A DNA stretch of 64,000 bases from Candidatus Methanorudis spinitermitis (lineage in GTDB: Archaea; Methanobacteriota; Methanobacteria; Methanobacteriales; Methanobacteriaceae). The stretch lies in assembly GCA_031286225.1 (NCBI GenBank), contig JAITUQ010000015.1, positions 43,424-107,423 of the forward strand, given 5' to 3'. The notes under the pieces are model-generated. The model was not told where the DNA came from, made no database searches, and saw only the letters and a program-made list of their open reading frames with translations. Below, piece by piece: positions 49,451 through 58,519 of this stretch. The position numbers and the translations under genes were made by a program. Each line of letters starts with the position of its first letter. The first letter of the stretch is position 1.

Positions 49451-49972
49451 TTAACATTTTAATTTTATTCCCTGGAGATTTTCAAGGTATATCTGATAAT
49501 CATAATCACTATGACAAGCAAATATTACTTTTATTTTAGAGTTGTTGATTTTTTTAATAGTGTCAATTGCAATTTTTGATGCTTCTTCCTTTGGATAGCC
49601 ATATACTCCAGTACTAATACAAGGAAAAGCAATAGCTATTTTTTCTATATTGTTTTCTTTTCTATAATTTTCAGCTAGTAGCATAGAGTTTAAATAAGAA
49701 TTTTTTAAAAGTTCACTTTCTCCATATTCCCCACCTTTATAAACAGGTCCAACAGTATGGATTATTTTATCAGAAAATAAATTATAAGCACTTGTTATTT
49801 TAGCTTCCCCAGTTTCACAGCCATTAAGTTTAGCACACTCATTCCTTAATTCTTCTCCTGCTTTATAGTGAATCACCCCATCAACTCCACCACCACCTAA
49901 TAAAGTATTATTAGCTGCATTAACAATTATATCTATTTCTAAACAAGTAATATCACACTTTACCACAATCAT
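49451..49972 (-). CDS. Macro-domain protein (ADP-ribose binding/hydrolase)
   Basis: 173 residues of a single macro domain: DIIVNAANNTLLGGGGVDGVIH, then HTVGPVYKGG and FPCISTGVYGYP. The motif set is that of the MacroD group, which removes ADP-ribose from proteins or deacetylates O-acetyl-ADP-ribose. First motif residues are quoted only as NAANNTLLGGGGVDG. No partner gene is adjacent. Role could be stress response or toxin reversal; unknown here. Confidence 0.92.
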   Translation of the reverse strand: MIVVKCDITCLEIDIIVNAANNTLLGGGGVDGVIHYKAGEELRNECAKLNGCETGEAKITSAYNLFSDKIIHTVGPVYKGGEYGESELLKNSYLNSMLLAENYRKENNIEKIAIAFPCISTGVYGYPKEEASKIAIDTIKKINNSKIKVIFACHSDYDYQIYLENLQGIKLKC

Positions 49973-50635
49973 TTTACCACAATTTTAAATTCTTTTTTCT
50001 GTTCTATTTTTATAATATTATAATGATATGAAATCAAAAAATAATATATATTTTTATTTATAATTTTAAAAAGTTAAAAAAAATATTTAAAATAAAATTA
50101 TTAAAAAATAATTATAAAAAAAATTATAATAATAAAAATAAATATTAATAAAAAAATTTAAAATTAATAAAAATACTAAGAAATAATAATGAGAAAATAA
50201 AAATTATCAAAATTTAAATATTTATTTTAAAATCAATTAATGAAAAAGTATTATATAATAATTGAAATTCAATAAAGTTCATTATATAATTAGTGAGTCC
50301 TTTAGAAAAGAAATTTTTGTTAATTGAACAATTTAATACATACTCTCGAAAAAAATAAAAAGTGTTACTTTTCTAATTACTCTCATGGACTCACTAATTA
50401 AATAATATTGTCATAACCTCTTTATAAATATTTTTATTAAACATGTGAATAAAAAATAAACAGCGTTATTATAAACAATAACAATGTTATTATAATAACA
50501 AATTAAAAAAAATTATCTTAATAGATAACTATTGATTAATAATAAATTAATAAAAACAAGACCATGATATTTAATATTCCATTTTCTTACTAATTGTTTA
50601 GAACATTATTTATAAAATCTATCTTATAAATCATT
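49973..50635. other. Gene-free gap with inverted-repeat element
   Basis: About 660 bases between the macro gene and the insertion sequence. It contains the hairpin element at 50287-50400; otherwise A/T runs. Confidence 0.55.
50287..50400. repeat. Hairpin-forming inverted repeat element (copy 1)
   Basis: Perfect 14-bp arms TAATTAGTGAGTCC and GGACTCACTAATTA enclose 86 nt. Just inside, TTAGAAAAG (50302) pairs with CTTTTCTAA (50368). The right side includes TACTCTCAT, also found in the element at 61.5 kb. Could be a small non-autonomous element or a structured RNA. Confidence 0.7.
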
Positions 50636-51872
50636 AGGGCCCTAGGTTTTTTACATTTCGGTTAGCCATTGTATTTCTTTTTTGGTTCTGAATCCAAATG
50701 ATGTGATGAGTCCTGCTAAAAGTACATTCAAATAAGTCTTTTTATTAATTGATTCTTTAGTATAATAATGTATTCTTCTCAATGAGAAAGCTTGTTTGAG
50801 TATTTTGTTAAAATCCTCGATTTTACTTCTAATTCCTTTATAACTTTTCCATCTTTGCAACATTTCCCTAGATCTTTGATCTAATTCTCTATACAACTCT
50901 TTATCCCTGTTTTTCCCTGTGAAACATTCTAATGGATATGAAATATTGTCAAAAACTTTCCTTAATGGACTTTTACCTTTTGGAAATATTAAAACAGCTG
51001 ATTTATAGTTTAATATTGCTGTTTGATAGTTGTCCCTGCTGAAATATCCTTTATCAAAGAATACTCTATCTCCTTTTCGTACAATTCTCCGTTTTTTTAA
51101 TTCATCCATAATTTCAGCAAATATTTTAACATCATTAGGACTTCCCTCATGTATTAACATAGCTAATGGTTGCATAGTTCTACAATCCAAAGCTAATGTT
51201 AATTTTAACCCAATGTAATAACCTTTAGAGCTTGAATAACCCCATTTATAAGGTTTTTTCTCTAAACTTTTCTTAGAAATTTTTCGACCAAACCATATTT
51301 AAATCTATTTGGATATCAGTTCCATCAACAATAATAACCCTAATACCTCTTGTACTTTTAAAATTAAGGCTGTTTAATAGTGAATTCATGCCAATATTTT
51401 TCACTATGTCGTGATAAAAACTCATAAGCTTGCTCCGCAGTAAAAACATCATCAACAGCTAATTGCTTTTTAAGCCTTTTATTCCGATTAAACTCCGAAA
51501 TAACGTAAGAAACATCTGAATCAAAAAATAGAGCAACCATAACAATTTTTAAAATATTAACAGACCTTTTTAAAGGAGTTAAACCTTCTTTAGACAATTC
51601 CTGTTCTGTTTCTCTATCATCGAAAATGTTAAGTATTTTGCACAACAATATCCACTTAGGGTCTTTTTCATCATAAATTAACGGTATTTTCATCTATATA
51701 GCCAATATAATATTGTAAATACAGTTATTTAAATTTATTGATTTAAAAAACCTTAAAAAATAAATTAAAACTTATAAAAAATGTACTTTTAAAAACAAAA
51801 AATAACTGAACATGAAAATAAGAAAAACAAGCTAGATCCAACCTCAAAAAACAAGAAAAAATCTAGCACCCT
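50636..51872 (-). mobile_element. Insertion sequence, IS4/IS5-like, defective
   Basis: About 1237 bp. The ends are imperfect inverted repeats: AGGGCCCTAGGTTTTTTAC at 50636 and, read inward from 51872, AGGGTGCTAGATTTTTTCT. A second local hairpin GCTAGAT/ATCTAGC lies at 51831-51867. No target-site duplication is clear. It encloses one broken transposase gene. Confidence 0.65.
50651..51693 (-). pseudogene. DDE transposase, two frameshifts
   Basis: A single transposase is spread over three frames. 51693-51364 gives the N-terminal part (MKIPLIYDEKDPKWILLCKI); the middle (RVIIVDGTDIQIDLN, first catalytic Asp) is read in another frame from about 51367; after 51300 the frame changes again to WFGRKISKKSLEKK, KWGYSSSKGYYIG, FFDKGYFSRDN (second Asp) and SKIEDFNKILKQ (Glu). 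The order of motifs matches IS4/IS5-type DDE enzymes. With two shifts it cannot make a full protein, so the element is probably immobile. Confidence 0.85.
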
Positions 51873-51947
51873 AAACATATTCCTTTTTTCAAATTAAAAT
51901 TAATTATAGATATTTTACTAAAATCATTGCATTAACTAATAACATTA

Positions 51948-52988
51948 CTATTGATTATTTATTTTATCTTTTAAAAATAAATCAACTTTTTCTGCTATTT
52001 CTTCACTATTTGGTAATAACTTTTCATAGTTTTTTGGTAAATCACTAGTAGTTTCATAACTTGCAACACCAATAGGCAAATTAGATGATTTCAATGAATA
52101 TTCAACAACAGTTCTGTCTTTTTCTTTGCAAATAATTATTCCTATTGAATCATTTTCATCAGGTAGTTTAACTTTATCATTTAAAATTTCTAAATAATAT
52201 TCCATTTTGCCTTTATATTCTGGAATGAATTCACCAATTTTGAGTTCAATAGCTACTAAACATTTTAATTGCCTATGATATAACAGTAAATCAATGAAAT
52301 ATTCTTTATCATTTATTTTTAATTTATATTGATTCCCAATGAAAGCAAATTGACTTCCCATTTCAAGTAAAAATTTTCGTATATTTTTAACTAGCTCTGC
52401 TTCTAATTGTCTTTCAGAGTAGTCTTCTCCTAATTCTAAAAAATCAAAAATATATTCGTCTTTTACAGCTAAGATCGCTCTTTTTCTAACTTCAGGAGAA
52501 AGAGCTTTATCATAGTTAGTTTGATTAATTAAAAATCGCTCATATGCTTGACTTTCAATTTAATGGATTAAAATATTTTTTGTCCATCCGAATTTTTTTG
52601 TAGCTAAAATATAGAACTCCCTCATTTGTGAATCTTTACATTTTTTCATAATAACAATATTTTTAGTCCAGCTGATTTCTCGAACCAATGGTTCGAGTTT
52701 TTCATGAGAATTATATTCATTATAAAATTGAGACATATTCCACAAATTACTTACAGAAAATCCTTTAATTCCAGGGAATTCCTTTTGTAATTCTTCAGAT
52801 AATGTTTTAACGATTGATTTTCCCCAATTCTCTTTTTGTTTAGAGTGTATTATCTTTCCCATTTCCCAATAAAGATTAATTAACTCCCTATTAACCGATT
52901 TTAAAGCATTATATTGAGATTCTCTGATTTTTTCTTTAATATCTTTGATAAATTCCTTTTGTTCATTATTCAAAGTTATATCACTCAT
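51948..52988 (-). pseudogene. YhcG/DUF1016 PDDEXK nuclease, interrupted by TAA
   Basis: One reading frame, 347 codons, with a single TAA at 52560-52562. The N-terminal half (MSDITLNNEQKEFIKDIKEK; NLYWEMGKII; LVREISWTKNIVIM) is the DUF1016-N DNA-binding domain. After the stop the frame runs on as IESQAYERFLINQTNYD, DFLELGEDYSERQLE, and the nuclease core FIDLLLYHRQLKCLVAIELK with the PD-(D/E)XK residues. The expected codon at the stop is Gln (CAA to TAA). This family is linked to mobile elements and defence. No other lesion is visible. Confidence 0.85.
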
Positions 52989-53012
52989 CTACTCACTACC
53001 TACATTACAGCT

Positions 53013-53301
53013 AATGGTTGTAATATTCATCTAAATTATAGGAATTAATTCCTCTTTTGACTTTCCTTTTACCTTAATTTTGAACTGTCAAAATTTTTTT
53101 GACAGTTGAATTTTCATCTAGTTCATTAGTTTCAAAAATCTCTTGGAAATGGTAACTTATATTTTGTTTTGTTACATTAAAAAGTTCAGCTAATGATTTT
53201 TGAGAAGCCTATATAGTTTCATCTCCAAGAATAACTTCAATAGTCACTTCTTCACCAGAATATAATAATGTTTCTACAATTTCAAAATTATTTTTATCCA
53301 T
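53013..53301 (-). pseudogene. RhuM-family fragment with stop codons
   Basis: From ATG at 53301 the frame reads MDKNNFEIVETLLYSGEE, then DETI, TAG (53209-53211), ASQKSLAELFNVTKQNISYH, DENSTVKKILTVQN, TAA, GKRKVKRGINSYN. The family (virulence RhuM, a KilA-N-like phage or defence protein) has ETVW-SQ at the first stop, so TAG replaces Trp. The gene ends soon after, lacking the remaining ~200 residues. It is a degraded remnant. Confidence 0.8.
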
Positions 53302-53459
53302 AAAGATCACTATTATATATTTAAATTCTAAAACAGTGAAAACAAACACCAACAGCATTTGAAAAGTAATAACAGGTTTAATAATTTTTCTATTTTTCAC
53401 TAAAGATTAATTATAATACTTCTGGAAAAGCTCTTAAATTTTGAAATGAATTAAATTTT

Positions 53460-53840
53460 TCAATGAATCCTTTTTATATCTTCAAAAATATCAAAGTCTG
53501 GATCAAAGCTAACAATTTCATTTATTTCTAAGTCTTTCATTAAAATGTAATATAAATTATCAAAAAAACCTACTTTGTTAGTTAAAGAAGCTATAAATGT
53601 TTTTTCATAATAAATAGTATCATCAATTATTATAAAATCATTAATCATACTGTTATAAGCATGTTTAACATTAATATCAGATTGTTTTAACTTTCTAAGA
53701 ACTGTTAATACCTCTGCAATTACCATCCATGAGATTACCAATTTTTCATCTTCAATACGCTTAAATATTTTTTTAGATTTTTTATGATTTTTGTTTTGAA
53801 AAAATAAACTGATTAAGAAGCTTGGTTCTAAAAAAATCAT
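53460..53840 (-). CDS. PIN-domain toxin-like protein (VapC type)
   Basis: 126 residues. PIN ribonucleases use three or four acidic residues. Here the first is Glu instead of the usual Asp (MIFLEPSFLISL, position 5), the second is in MVIAEVLTVL, the third in GFFDNLYYILM, and the last in SFDPDFD. The Asp-to-Glu change may lower activity. Its start overlaps the upstream antitoxin-like gene by four bases, typical of type II toxin-antitoxin pairs. Substrate RNA unknown. Confidence 0.8.
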   Translation of the reverse strand: MIFLEPSFLISLFFQNKNHKKSKKIFKRIEDEKLVISWMVIAEVLTVLRKLKQSDINVKHAYNSMINDFIIIDDTIYYEKTFIASLTNKVGFFDNLYYILMKDLEINEIVSFDPDFDIFEDIKRIH

Positions 53841-54115
53841 TTTATTCCTGCCCTATCCAGGAATGTTTTATTTCTTATTTTAACTGGATCAAACTCTTCA
53901 TCACTCTCAAGTTTACCAATCATGTCTTTCATGGTAATTTTTTCTGTGCTTTCTAATTTTACAGATGAATTGATTATTTTATCCTCTTTAGTTTCAGTCT
54001 TCATGATTAAATCTACTAATACCCCTGATTTAGATTTACCTGTTCTTTTTGACAAGTTATCTATCTGTTTAATAGCTTCAATTGGTAAAGTGTATGTAGC
54101 TTTTTTAACATTCAT
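53837..54115 (-). CDS. Ribbon-helix-helix antitoxin-like protein
   Basis: 92 residues. The N-terminal 45 have the RHH pattern: KKATYTLPIEAIKQIDNLSK then TGKSKSGVLVDLIMK. The rest is an acidic tail (KESTEK-like, LESDEEFDPVKIRNKTFLDR) that would wrap the toxin. It is the first gene of the pair with the PIN protein, likely autoregulating it. Intact in a region where most neighbours are broken, which fits selection for keeping an antitoxin. Confidence 0.78.
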   Translation of the reverse strand: MNVKKATYTLPIEAIKQIDNLSKRTGKSKSGVLVDLIMKTETKEDKIINSSVKLESTEKITMKDMIGKLESDEEFDPVKIRNKTFLDRAGIK

Positions 54116-54247
54116 TATTATAAACCCTATAAACTTAATCTTATTATATTATTATATGGGAAGCCATACAATATAAATATTTTTTAAATAAAAGCTTGTG
54201 AATTTTTGTAGATATTTTATTTAATCTTATGAAGTTCATTATAAAAA

Positions 54248-54584
54248 TCAAATAGTAATAAATTCATTAATATTATTCGTTTTTAAGGTTTCTTTTATAT
54301 TAGTTTTATCACTATCACTTGCAAAACCATTATCTTTGAAAACAACTCTTGAAGTCTCTGGAAATAGTTTATCTTTAAGTTCAATTAAAGGAATAGCTAT
54401 TTTTTTTGTGATATTATCATCTAAACAGATTAATAAAGCCCCAAATCCTATTGAATAAACATTTTTATTGGCAAATTAAGTCCCTCATAAAATGATAAAA
54501 CAGTTTTAATAAAAAAACTAATTCATCAATATATCTAAAATCATGACTCATAATTATTGAATGTTCATGAATTGATATTATTAA
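54248..54584 (-). pseudogene. C-terminal remnant of a type III DNA methyltransferase (Mod)
   Basis: Joined over two single-base shifts, the frames read HEHSIIMSHDFRYIDELVFL, then TVLSFYEGLNLPIK, then NVYSIGFGALLICLDDN and RVVFKDNGFASDSDKTN ending EFITI and TGA at 54248. The ending RVVF-D-GF-SDSDKTN is characteristic of type III Mod proteins. Each shift is the apparent loss of one A in an A-run. The catalytic domain is missing, so this is a relic. Confidence 0.6.
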
Positions 54585-54728
54585 CTAAAATTATATACAA
54601 ATCTATTAAAAATAGTATAAAAATATTTGTAAATCCTAAAAAAGACCTATATGTTTTTAAATTTAATTTGAATATTCTATTTTATCCATATTACTATTTT
54701 TTATGAAAGATTTTTAATATATTCTAAT

Positions 54729-54995
54729 TACTCCATTTTTTTATCAAAAACATTATTAAATGAAATAATTTCACTAATCTTTAGCTCTTTCATGGTTTTA
54801 ATTAATAAAGTATCCACTAAAAATAAAGTTCCATCATACTTCAAATTTGGATAAAAATTGACTTTATGAAAAATACTCTAAATCGTAGTTCAATGATTTA
54901 CTAGATAATTTATGAAAATCTAGATTAAATTCACTTGTATTTTTAGGAGCCAAATACAATTCTACCTTAAAACATGCAAAATAATTACTGTACAT
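54729..54995 (-). pseudogene. Frameshifted PIN-like remnant
   Basis: Read with one extra T removed at about 54870, the sequence gives MYSNYFACFKVELYLAPKNT, then YDLEYFHKVNFYPNLKYDG, and LFLVDTLLIKTMKELKISEI followed by ISFNDVFDKKME and TAA. The second half matches the last part of PIN domains (DTLLI, ISFN-VFD). The start of a normal PIN domain is absent. Confidence 0.45.
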
Positions 54996-55070
54996 CATTC
55001 ATTTTTTCATGAAAATCTAGAATTTTAAAGAGAATAAATAAAATAAATATAAAATAAACAATAAAAATTT

Positions 55071-56159
55071 TTAATCATACTCATCATAATAAAGAATATA
55101 ATCTTCATCATGATAACAATAATCTTCATCATGAATATCAAATAGATTATTTTCATTTTTTTTATGATAAAGATACATAAAAGGAAGAACAGCTTTTTTA
55201 AAATAATCTGAAGAATTTTTGTTCTTGTTTGAAACATTATTTTTATTTAAATCATCGGAAAAAACTTTATCATCCAGGCTATAATTATTTTCACCCTCAT
55301 CAAAATTATCATAGCTATCAATCTCATTATCATTTAAATCATCGGAAAAAACCTTTCTATGTAGAAAATAACTATTAATATCTTTTTTAAAGTGACCATA
55401 GCTATCAGGACCCTTATTTTTATTTAAATCATTAGCAAAAATATTATCATATTGATAAAAATTATCTTCATTTTCATCAAAACTATGAAAATTTTTATTA
55501 TTATCTAAACTATCAAAATTATCATGATCATCACCACTATCCTTGTTTTCACTATTATCAATAGTGTTAGAATGTTGATTTTTTAAATAGTCATCAATTT
55601 TATATTTTAAAAAATTAGTTAATGGTGAAAAAAAGAATAAAATAAGTTGAAAAAAAGATTGAAGGTGGTTTTTAGGTTTATTGATAATTATTTTAATATA
55701 AAGATCTCCCTTCTGATGAGAATCTGAATTATAATAGCCCTGTCCTTTAAAGCATAGAATTTGTCCATTTTTTATATTTTTAGGTATTTTAACCCTTAAA
55801 ATCTCATTTAAAAAATAAATATCTACTTTAAAAGCAATTTTACTGTGGAAATAATTTATATGTTTGAAAGTGTGAACATCCCCTCCTGTAGAATAAACTC
55901 CCTTATACATTATATGGATTACAATGTAAACATTTCCTTTCCTAGTGGCTCCAATATGTCCTTTGTTTCGGATTCTAAATATAGTGCCATTTTCAACACA
56001 ATCCGGGATTAACAATTCAATTTCCATATCCTCAAATTCTTGATTAGCTACTTGTCTTTTAAAAGATATTTTCTGTGGCTTTTCAATATCTTTCAAATCA
56101 ACAAAATGTTCTAATTCAATATCTTCGGGATATTTTTGGTATTGATTATCTGATTCCAT
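55071..56159 (-). CDS. DnaJ C-terminal-domain protein without J domain, repetitive acidic tail
   Basis: 362 residues. Two DnaJ/Hsp40 peptide-binding beta-barrels are visible: residues about 30-90 (MEIELLIPDCVENGTIFRI, RNKGHIGATRKGNVYIVIHI) and about 108-167 (LRVKIPKNIKNGQILCFKGQ, GDLYIKIII). There is no J domain (no HPD) and no zinc-finger region. From about residue 195 the protein is Asp/Asn-rich with imperfect repeats such as KVFSDDLNKN and SLDDKVFSDDLNKN. A short hydrophobic stretch lies near 172-183. It may bind unfolded proteins independently of Hsp70. The tail could be an expanded low-complexity segment. Confidence 0.75.
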   Translation of the reverse strand: MESDNQYQKYPEDIELEHFVDLKDIEKPQKISFKRQVANQEFEDMEIELLIPDCVENGTIFRIRNKGHIGATRKGNVYIVIHIMYKGVYSTGGDVHTFKHINYFHSKIAFKVDIYFLNEILRVKIPKNIKNGQILCFKGQGYYNSDSHQKGDLYIKIIINKPKNHLQSFFQLILFFFSPLTNFLKYKIDDYLKNQHSNTIDNSENKDSGDDHDNFDSLDNNKNFHSFDENEDNFYQYDNIFANDLNKNKGPDSYGHFKKDINSYFLHRKVFSDDLNDNEIDSYDNFDEGENNYSLDDKVFSDDLNKNNVSNKNKNSSDYFKKAVLPFMYLYHKKNENNLFDIHDEDYCYHDEDYILYYDEYD

Positions 56160-56492
56160 AAGAAGCCCTAACTTTAATAGCTATTTAAATTCATATCTAG
56201 ATATATTATGCTTTCTTGCTCTATTCATTTATAAGATTTTAATTAAAATTAATAAAGCTCATAAAATTTTGTATTTCTTTTAATATTTTTTTTACAATAT
56301 TGATTTTTTTTATAATTTATTTTACTAAAAAAATTTGCATTTTTCAAATATTTTTAAATTAATATTTCAATAATTAATTATAAAATAGCTAAAAAAATAT
56401 TATAATAGCTAAAAAATTAAAAATAAATAATAAAAAATAAAAAATGATTATTTTTTCATATAAATGAAAAAAACAAAAATAACTAAAGCATT
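56160..56492. other. Gene-free gap
   Basis: 333 bases of A/T runs upstream of the DnaJ-like gene, with TAGCTA sites at about 56180, 56386 and 56407. Nothing else is seen. Confidence 0.5.
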
Positions 56493-56741
56493 TTATTTCT
56501 TTTGTTCATTATGCTCTTTATTTAATGATAAAAAATGTTTTTTTCTTATTAAATTGGTTGGAACACGAGTATAATTTTTATAATAATTAAACATGAAATT
56601 ATAAATATGGAAAGGATTGTGATATGTGATTTTTCTTTTTTTAGGAGCTCTAAAACCTTTTCTCCTTTGTTCTTCTACTTTTTTAGTATAATCAAGCCCT
56701 TCACTAACATATTTGCCGAAAACTGTCCTTTTGAAAGTCAT
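56493..56741 (-). CDS. Hypothetical protein, 82 aa, basic
   Basis: Basic, aromatic-rich protein: MTFKRTVFGKYVSEGLDY, then RRKGFRAPKKRKITYHN and YNFMFNYYKNYTRVPTNL. A GGGAAAG site lies before the ATG. I do not recognise it. The charge suggests nucleic-acid or ribosome binding. A moderate-confidence real gene because it has a plausible start and even composition. Confidence 0.5.
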   Translation of the reverse strand: MTFKRTVFGKYVSEGLDYTKKVEEQRRKGFRAPKKRKITYHNPFHIYNFMFNYYKNYTRVPTNLIRKKHFLSLNKEHNEQKK

Positions 56742-56814
56742 AGCTATCTTTCCCTATTAACAATATAATATTATTTATTTCCATTATAATAATTATTACT
56801 ATTTATCCCATTAG

Positions 56815-57621
56815 CTAAACATCATCTAAAATTTCTCTAGGTCCATTACAAATCTCTACTAAATATTCAGCTTCTACAATGTGTAATTTAGAAGGAATAG
56901 CTATACAATGTAGTGGACCACCAAAATCATATTCAATTAAATCATCGATTTTTCCTGCCTTAACAAGAACATCACTAGACCCAACTCTAGCTATTCCAAT
57001 AGCTAATGTGTTCTCATCAACAGTTACTTTATCCTTTTTACCATTAGCTAGTAAATCTTCTTTAACTTTCATGAGATATTTTAAACCTTCATTTACACTC
57101 ATGTATCTATTTTTATCTGCTTGAATATCTAAAAGAACAAGAGTATGAGAATTATTAGCTAAATTCTCTCTAATAGCTAAATAAGGGGAATGTGGGAAAT
57201 AATTTTCCTCATGAAAAGGAATGGTTGTAATTTTTCCAAATTTATAAGCTTGAAGACCTGAGATTCCAGGTGCAGAAGAAATAATAGAAGAACCATGGAT
57301 TACCTCAGAATTGATTCCTTTCTTTTTAGCCTCAACTAAAAAATCAGTATGTGTAGTAGCTATTAATGGATCTCCACCACAAATTAAAGCTACATCACAA
57401 TTTATAGCTTTTTTTAAGAAAATATTTTCTTCTTCAACTTCTTGGCGATTTAAAACATTTATTTTCTTTCCAATTAAATCTTCAATAGATGCAAAATTTG
57501 ATCCAAAAAGCTTTGAAGTGAAAAACTCAGCATAAACAATATCAACTGATTTTAAAACTTCTAATCCTTTTAATGAAATGTCTTTCACGTCAAATAACCC
57601 TAATCCTACAAAATAAAGCAT
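56815..57621 (-). CDS. dph5: Diphthine synthase
   Basis: SAM-dependent methyltransferase that methylates the modified histidine of elongation factor 2 in diphthamide synthesis. The 268 residues match the archaeal family: MLYFVGLGLFDVKDISLKGL, the cofactor loop CGGDPLIATTH, HGSSIISSAPGISGLQAYKF and IPFHEENYFPHSPY. It is 28 bases downstream of nothing coding in its direction except the zinc-ribbon gene that follows it. Full length and intact. Confidence 0.95.
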   Translation of the reverse strand: MLYFVGLGLFDVKDISLKGLEVLKSVDIVYAEFFTSKLFGSNFASIEDLIGKKINVLNRQEVEEENIFLKKAINCDVALICGGDPLIATTHTDFLVEAKKKGINSEVIHGSSIISSAPGISGLQAYKFGKITTIPFHEENYFPHSPYLAIRENLANNSHTLVLLDIQADKNRYMSVNEGLKYLMKVKEDLLANGKKDKVTVDENTLAIGIARVGSSDVLVKAGKIDDLIEYDFGGPLHCIAIPSKLHIVEAEYLVEICNGPREILDDV

Positions 57622-57649
57622 ATGGCACTCAACCTTTCCTTGAAAAAAG

Positions 57650-58519
57650 CTATAGATCTAATAATTGTTTTTTCTTCTTTTCAAATTCTTCAGAAGTGAT
57701 AATTCCCTTTTTCTTCAATTCATAAAATTTATTTATTTCATCAGCAATTGAATAGCTATTGATATTGCCTTCTTGAATATTTTTAGCTATACTATCAGTA
57801 TTTCCTACTTTAATATCTTTAGATATACTATCAGTATTTCCTACTTTAATGTCATTGCTTGTGACATTTTTATCTTTTATATTTTCTTTTTGAATATGTT
57901 TACTAATGTTTTTATTAATATTTTGATTAATATTTTCCTTTTTTACCAATTCAGCAGGTTTTTTTATTGGTTCTTTTGATTTATTACTATTTATATCAGG
58001 AGTAGAAATTTTAAAGACTTTTGGTATACTTTCAGTTTTTGATTCATTAGTTATATGGTGACTTTTATAATTTTTTTCTGATTCATCAGCATCTGATTTG
58101 AAAGCTATTAACTGATGACCACAACTTTTACAAAATTTATAATTCGATTTAGTATTAACACCACACTTTGGACAAAACTTAGGTTTATTGTAGCTATTAA
58201 CTTCATTTTCAATTTGTTCAAAAGCTATTAATTGATGTCCACAACTTTTACAAAATTTATATTTCGGCTTAGTATTAACACCACATTTTGGACAAAATTT
58301 AGGCTCATCATAGCTATTTACTTCATTTTCAGGACTTTTAATAATAGATTCACTATTAACTATTTCAGAATCTTTGTTTATTTTGGAATCTTTATCTGGA
58401 GGCTTTACCCCTTCTTCTTTAAATGTGTTTAGTTCTTTTTTTAAGTTTTTGTTAAGATTATTTGCATCTGATTTTTCTTTAACCTTTTTAACTTCTCTAT
58501 CAATACCCTCTATTCCCAT
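57650..58519 (-). CDS. Zinc-ribbon protein with duplicated ribbons and SHOCT domain
   Basis: 289 residues. Two nearly identical zinc-ribbon blocks (KFCPKCGVNTK...KFCKSCGHQLIAF) are separated by 40 residues, reflecting a 120-bp DNA duplication. A low-complexity middle contains three 12-residue repeats of the type DIKVGNTDSISK. The C-terminus (INKFYELKKKGIITSEEFEKK) is a SHOCT oligomerisation domain. GGTGAT precedes the ATG. It lies immediately upstream of dph5 (28-base gap), so they may be co-transcribed. Function unknown. Confidence 0.8.
   Translation of the reverse strand: MGIEGIDREVKKVKEKSDANNLNKNLKKELNTFKEEGVKPPDKDSKINKDSEIVNSESIIKSPENEVNSYDEPKFCPKCGVNTKPKYKFCKSCGHQLIAFEQIENEVNSYNKPKFCPKCGVNTKSNYKFCKSCGHQLIAFKSDADESEKNYKSHHITNESKTESIPKVFKISTPDINSNKSKEPIKKPAELVKKENINQNINKNISKHIQKENIKDKNVTSNDIKVGNTDSISKDIKVGNTDSIAKNIQEGNINSYSIADEINKFYELKKKGIITSEEFEKKKKQLLDL
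58100..58330 (-). repeat. 120-bp duplication inside the zinc-ribbon/SHOCT gene
   Basis: Two copies of a ~120-bp block encoding NEVNSY, the two CxxC knuckles and HQLIAF, with only a few mismatches. It doubled the zinc-ribbon domain. Confidence 0.85.

Noticed and set aside
51831..51867. GCTAGAT/ATCTAGC hairpin as an independent terminator
   Set aside because: It overlaps the insertion sequence end and is better seen as part of it.
53209..53211. TAG as pyrrolysine
   Set aside because: The family residue is Trp and a second stop follows shortly; decay is the simpler reading.
55025..55237. 70-codon minus-strand ORF
   Set aside because: It is a shadow of the DnaJ-like gene in another frame, made of Ile/Met/Lys repeats from the Asp/Asn tail.
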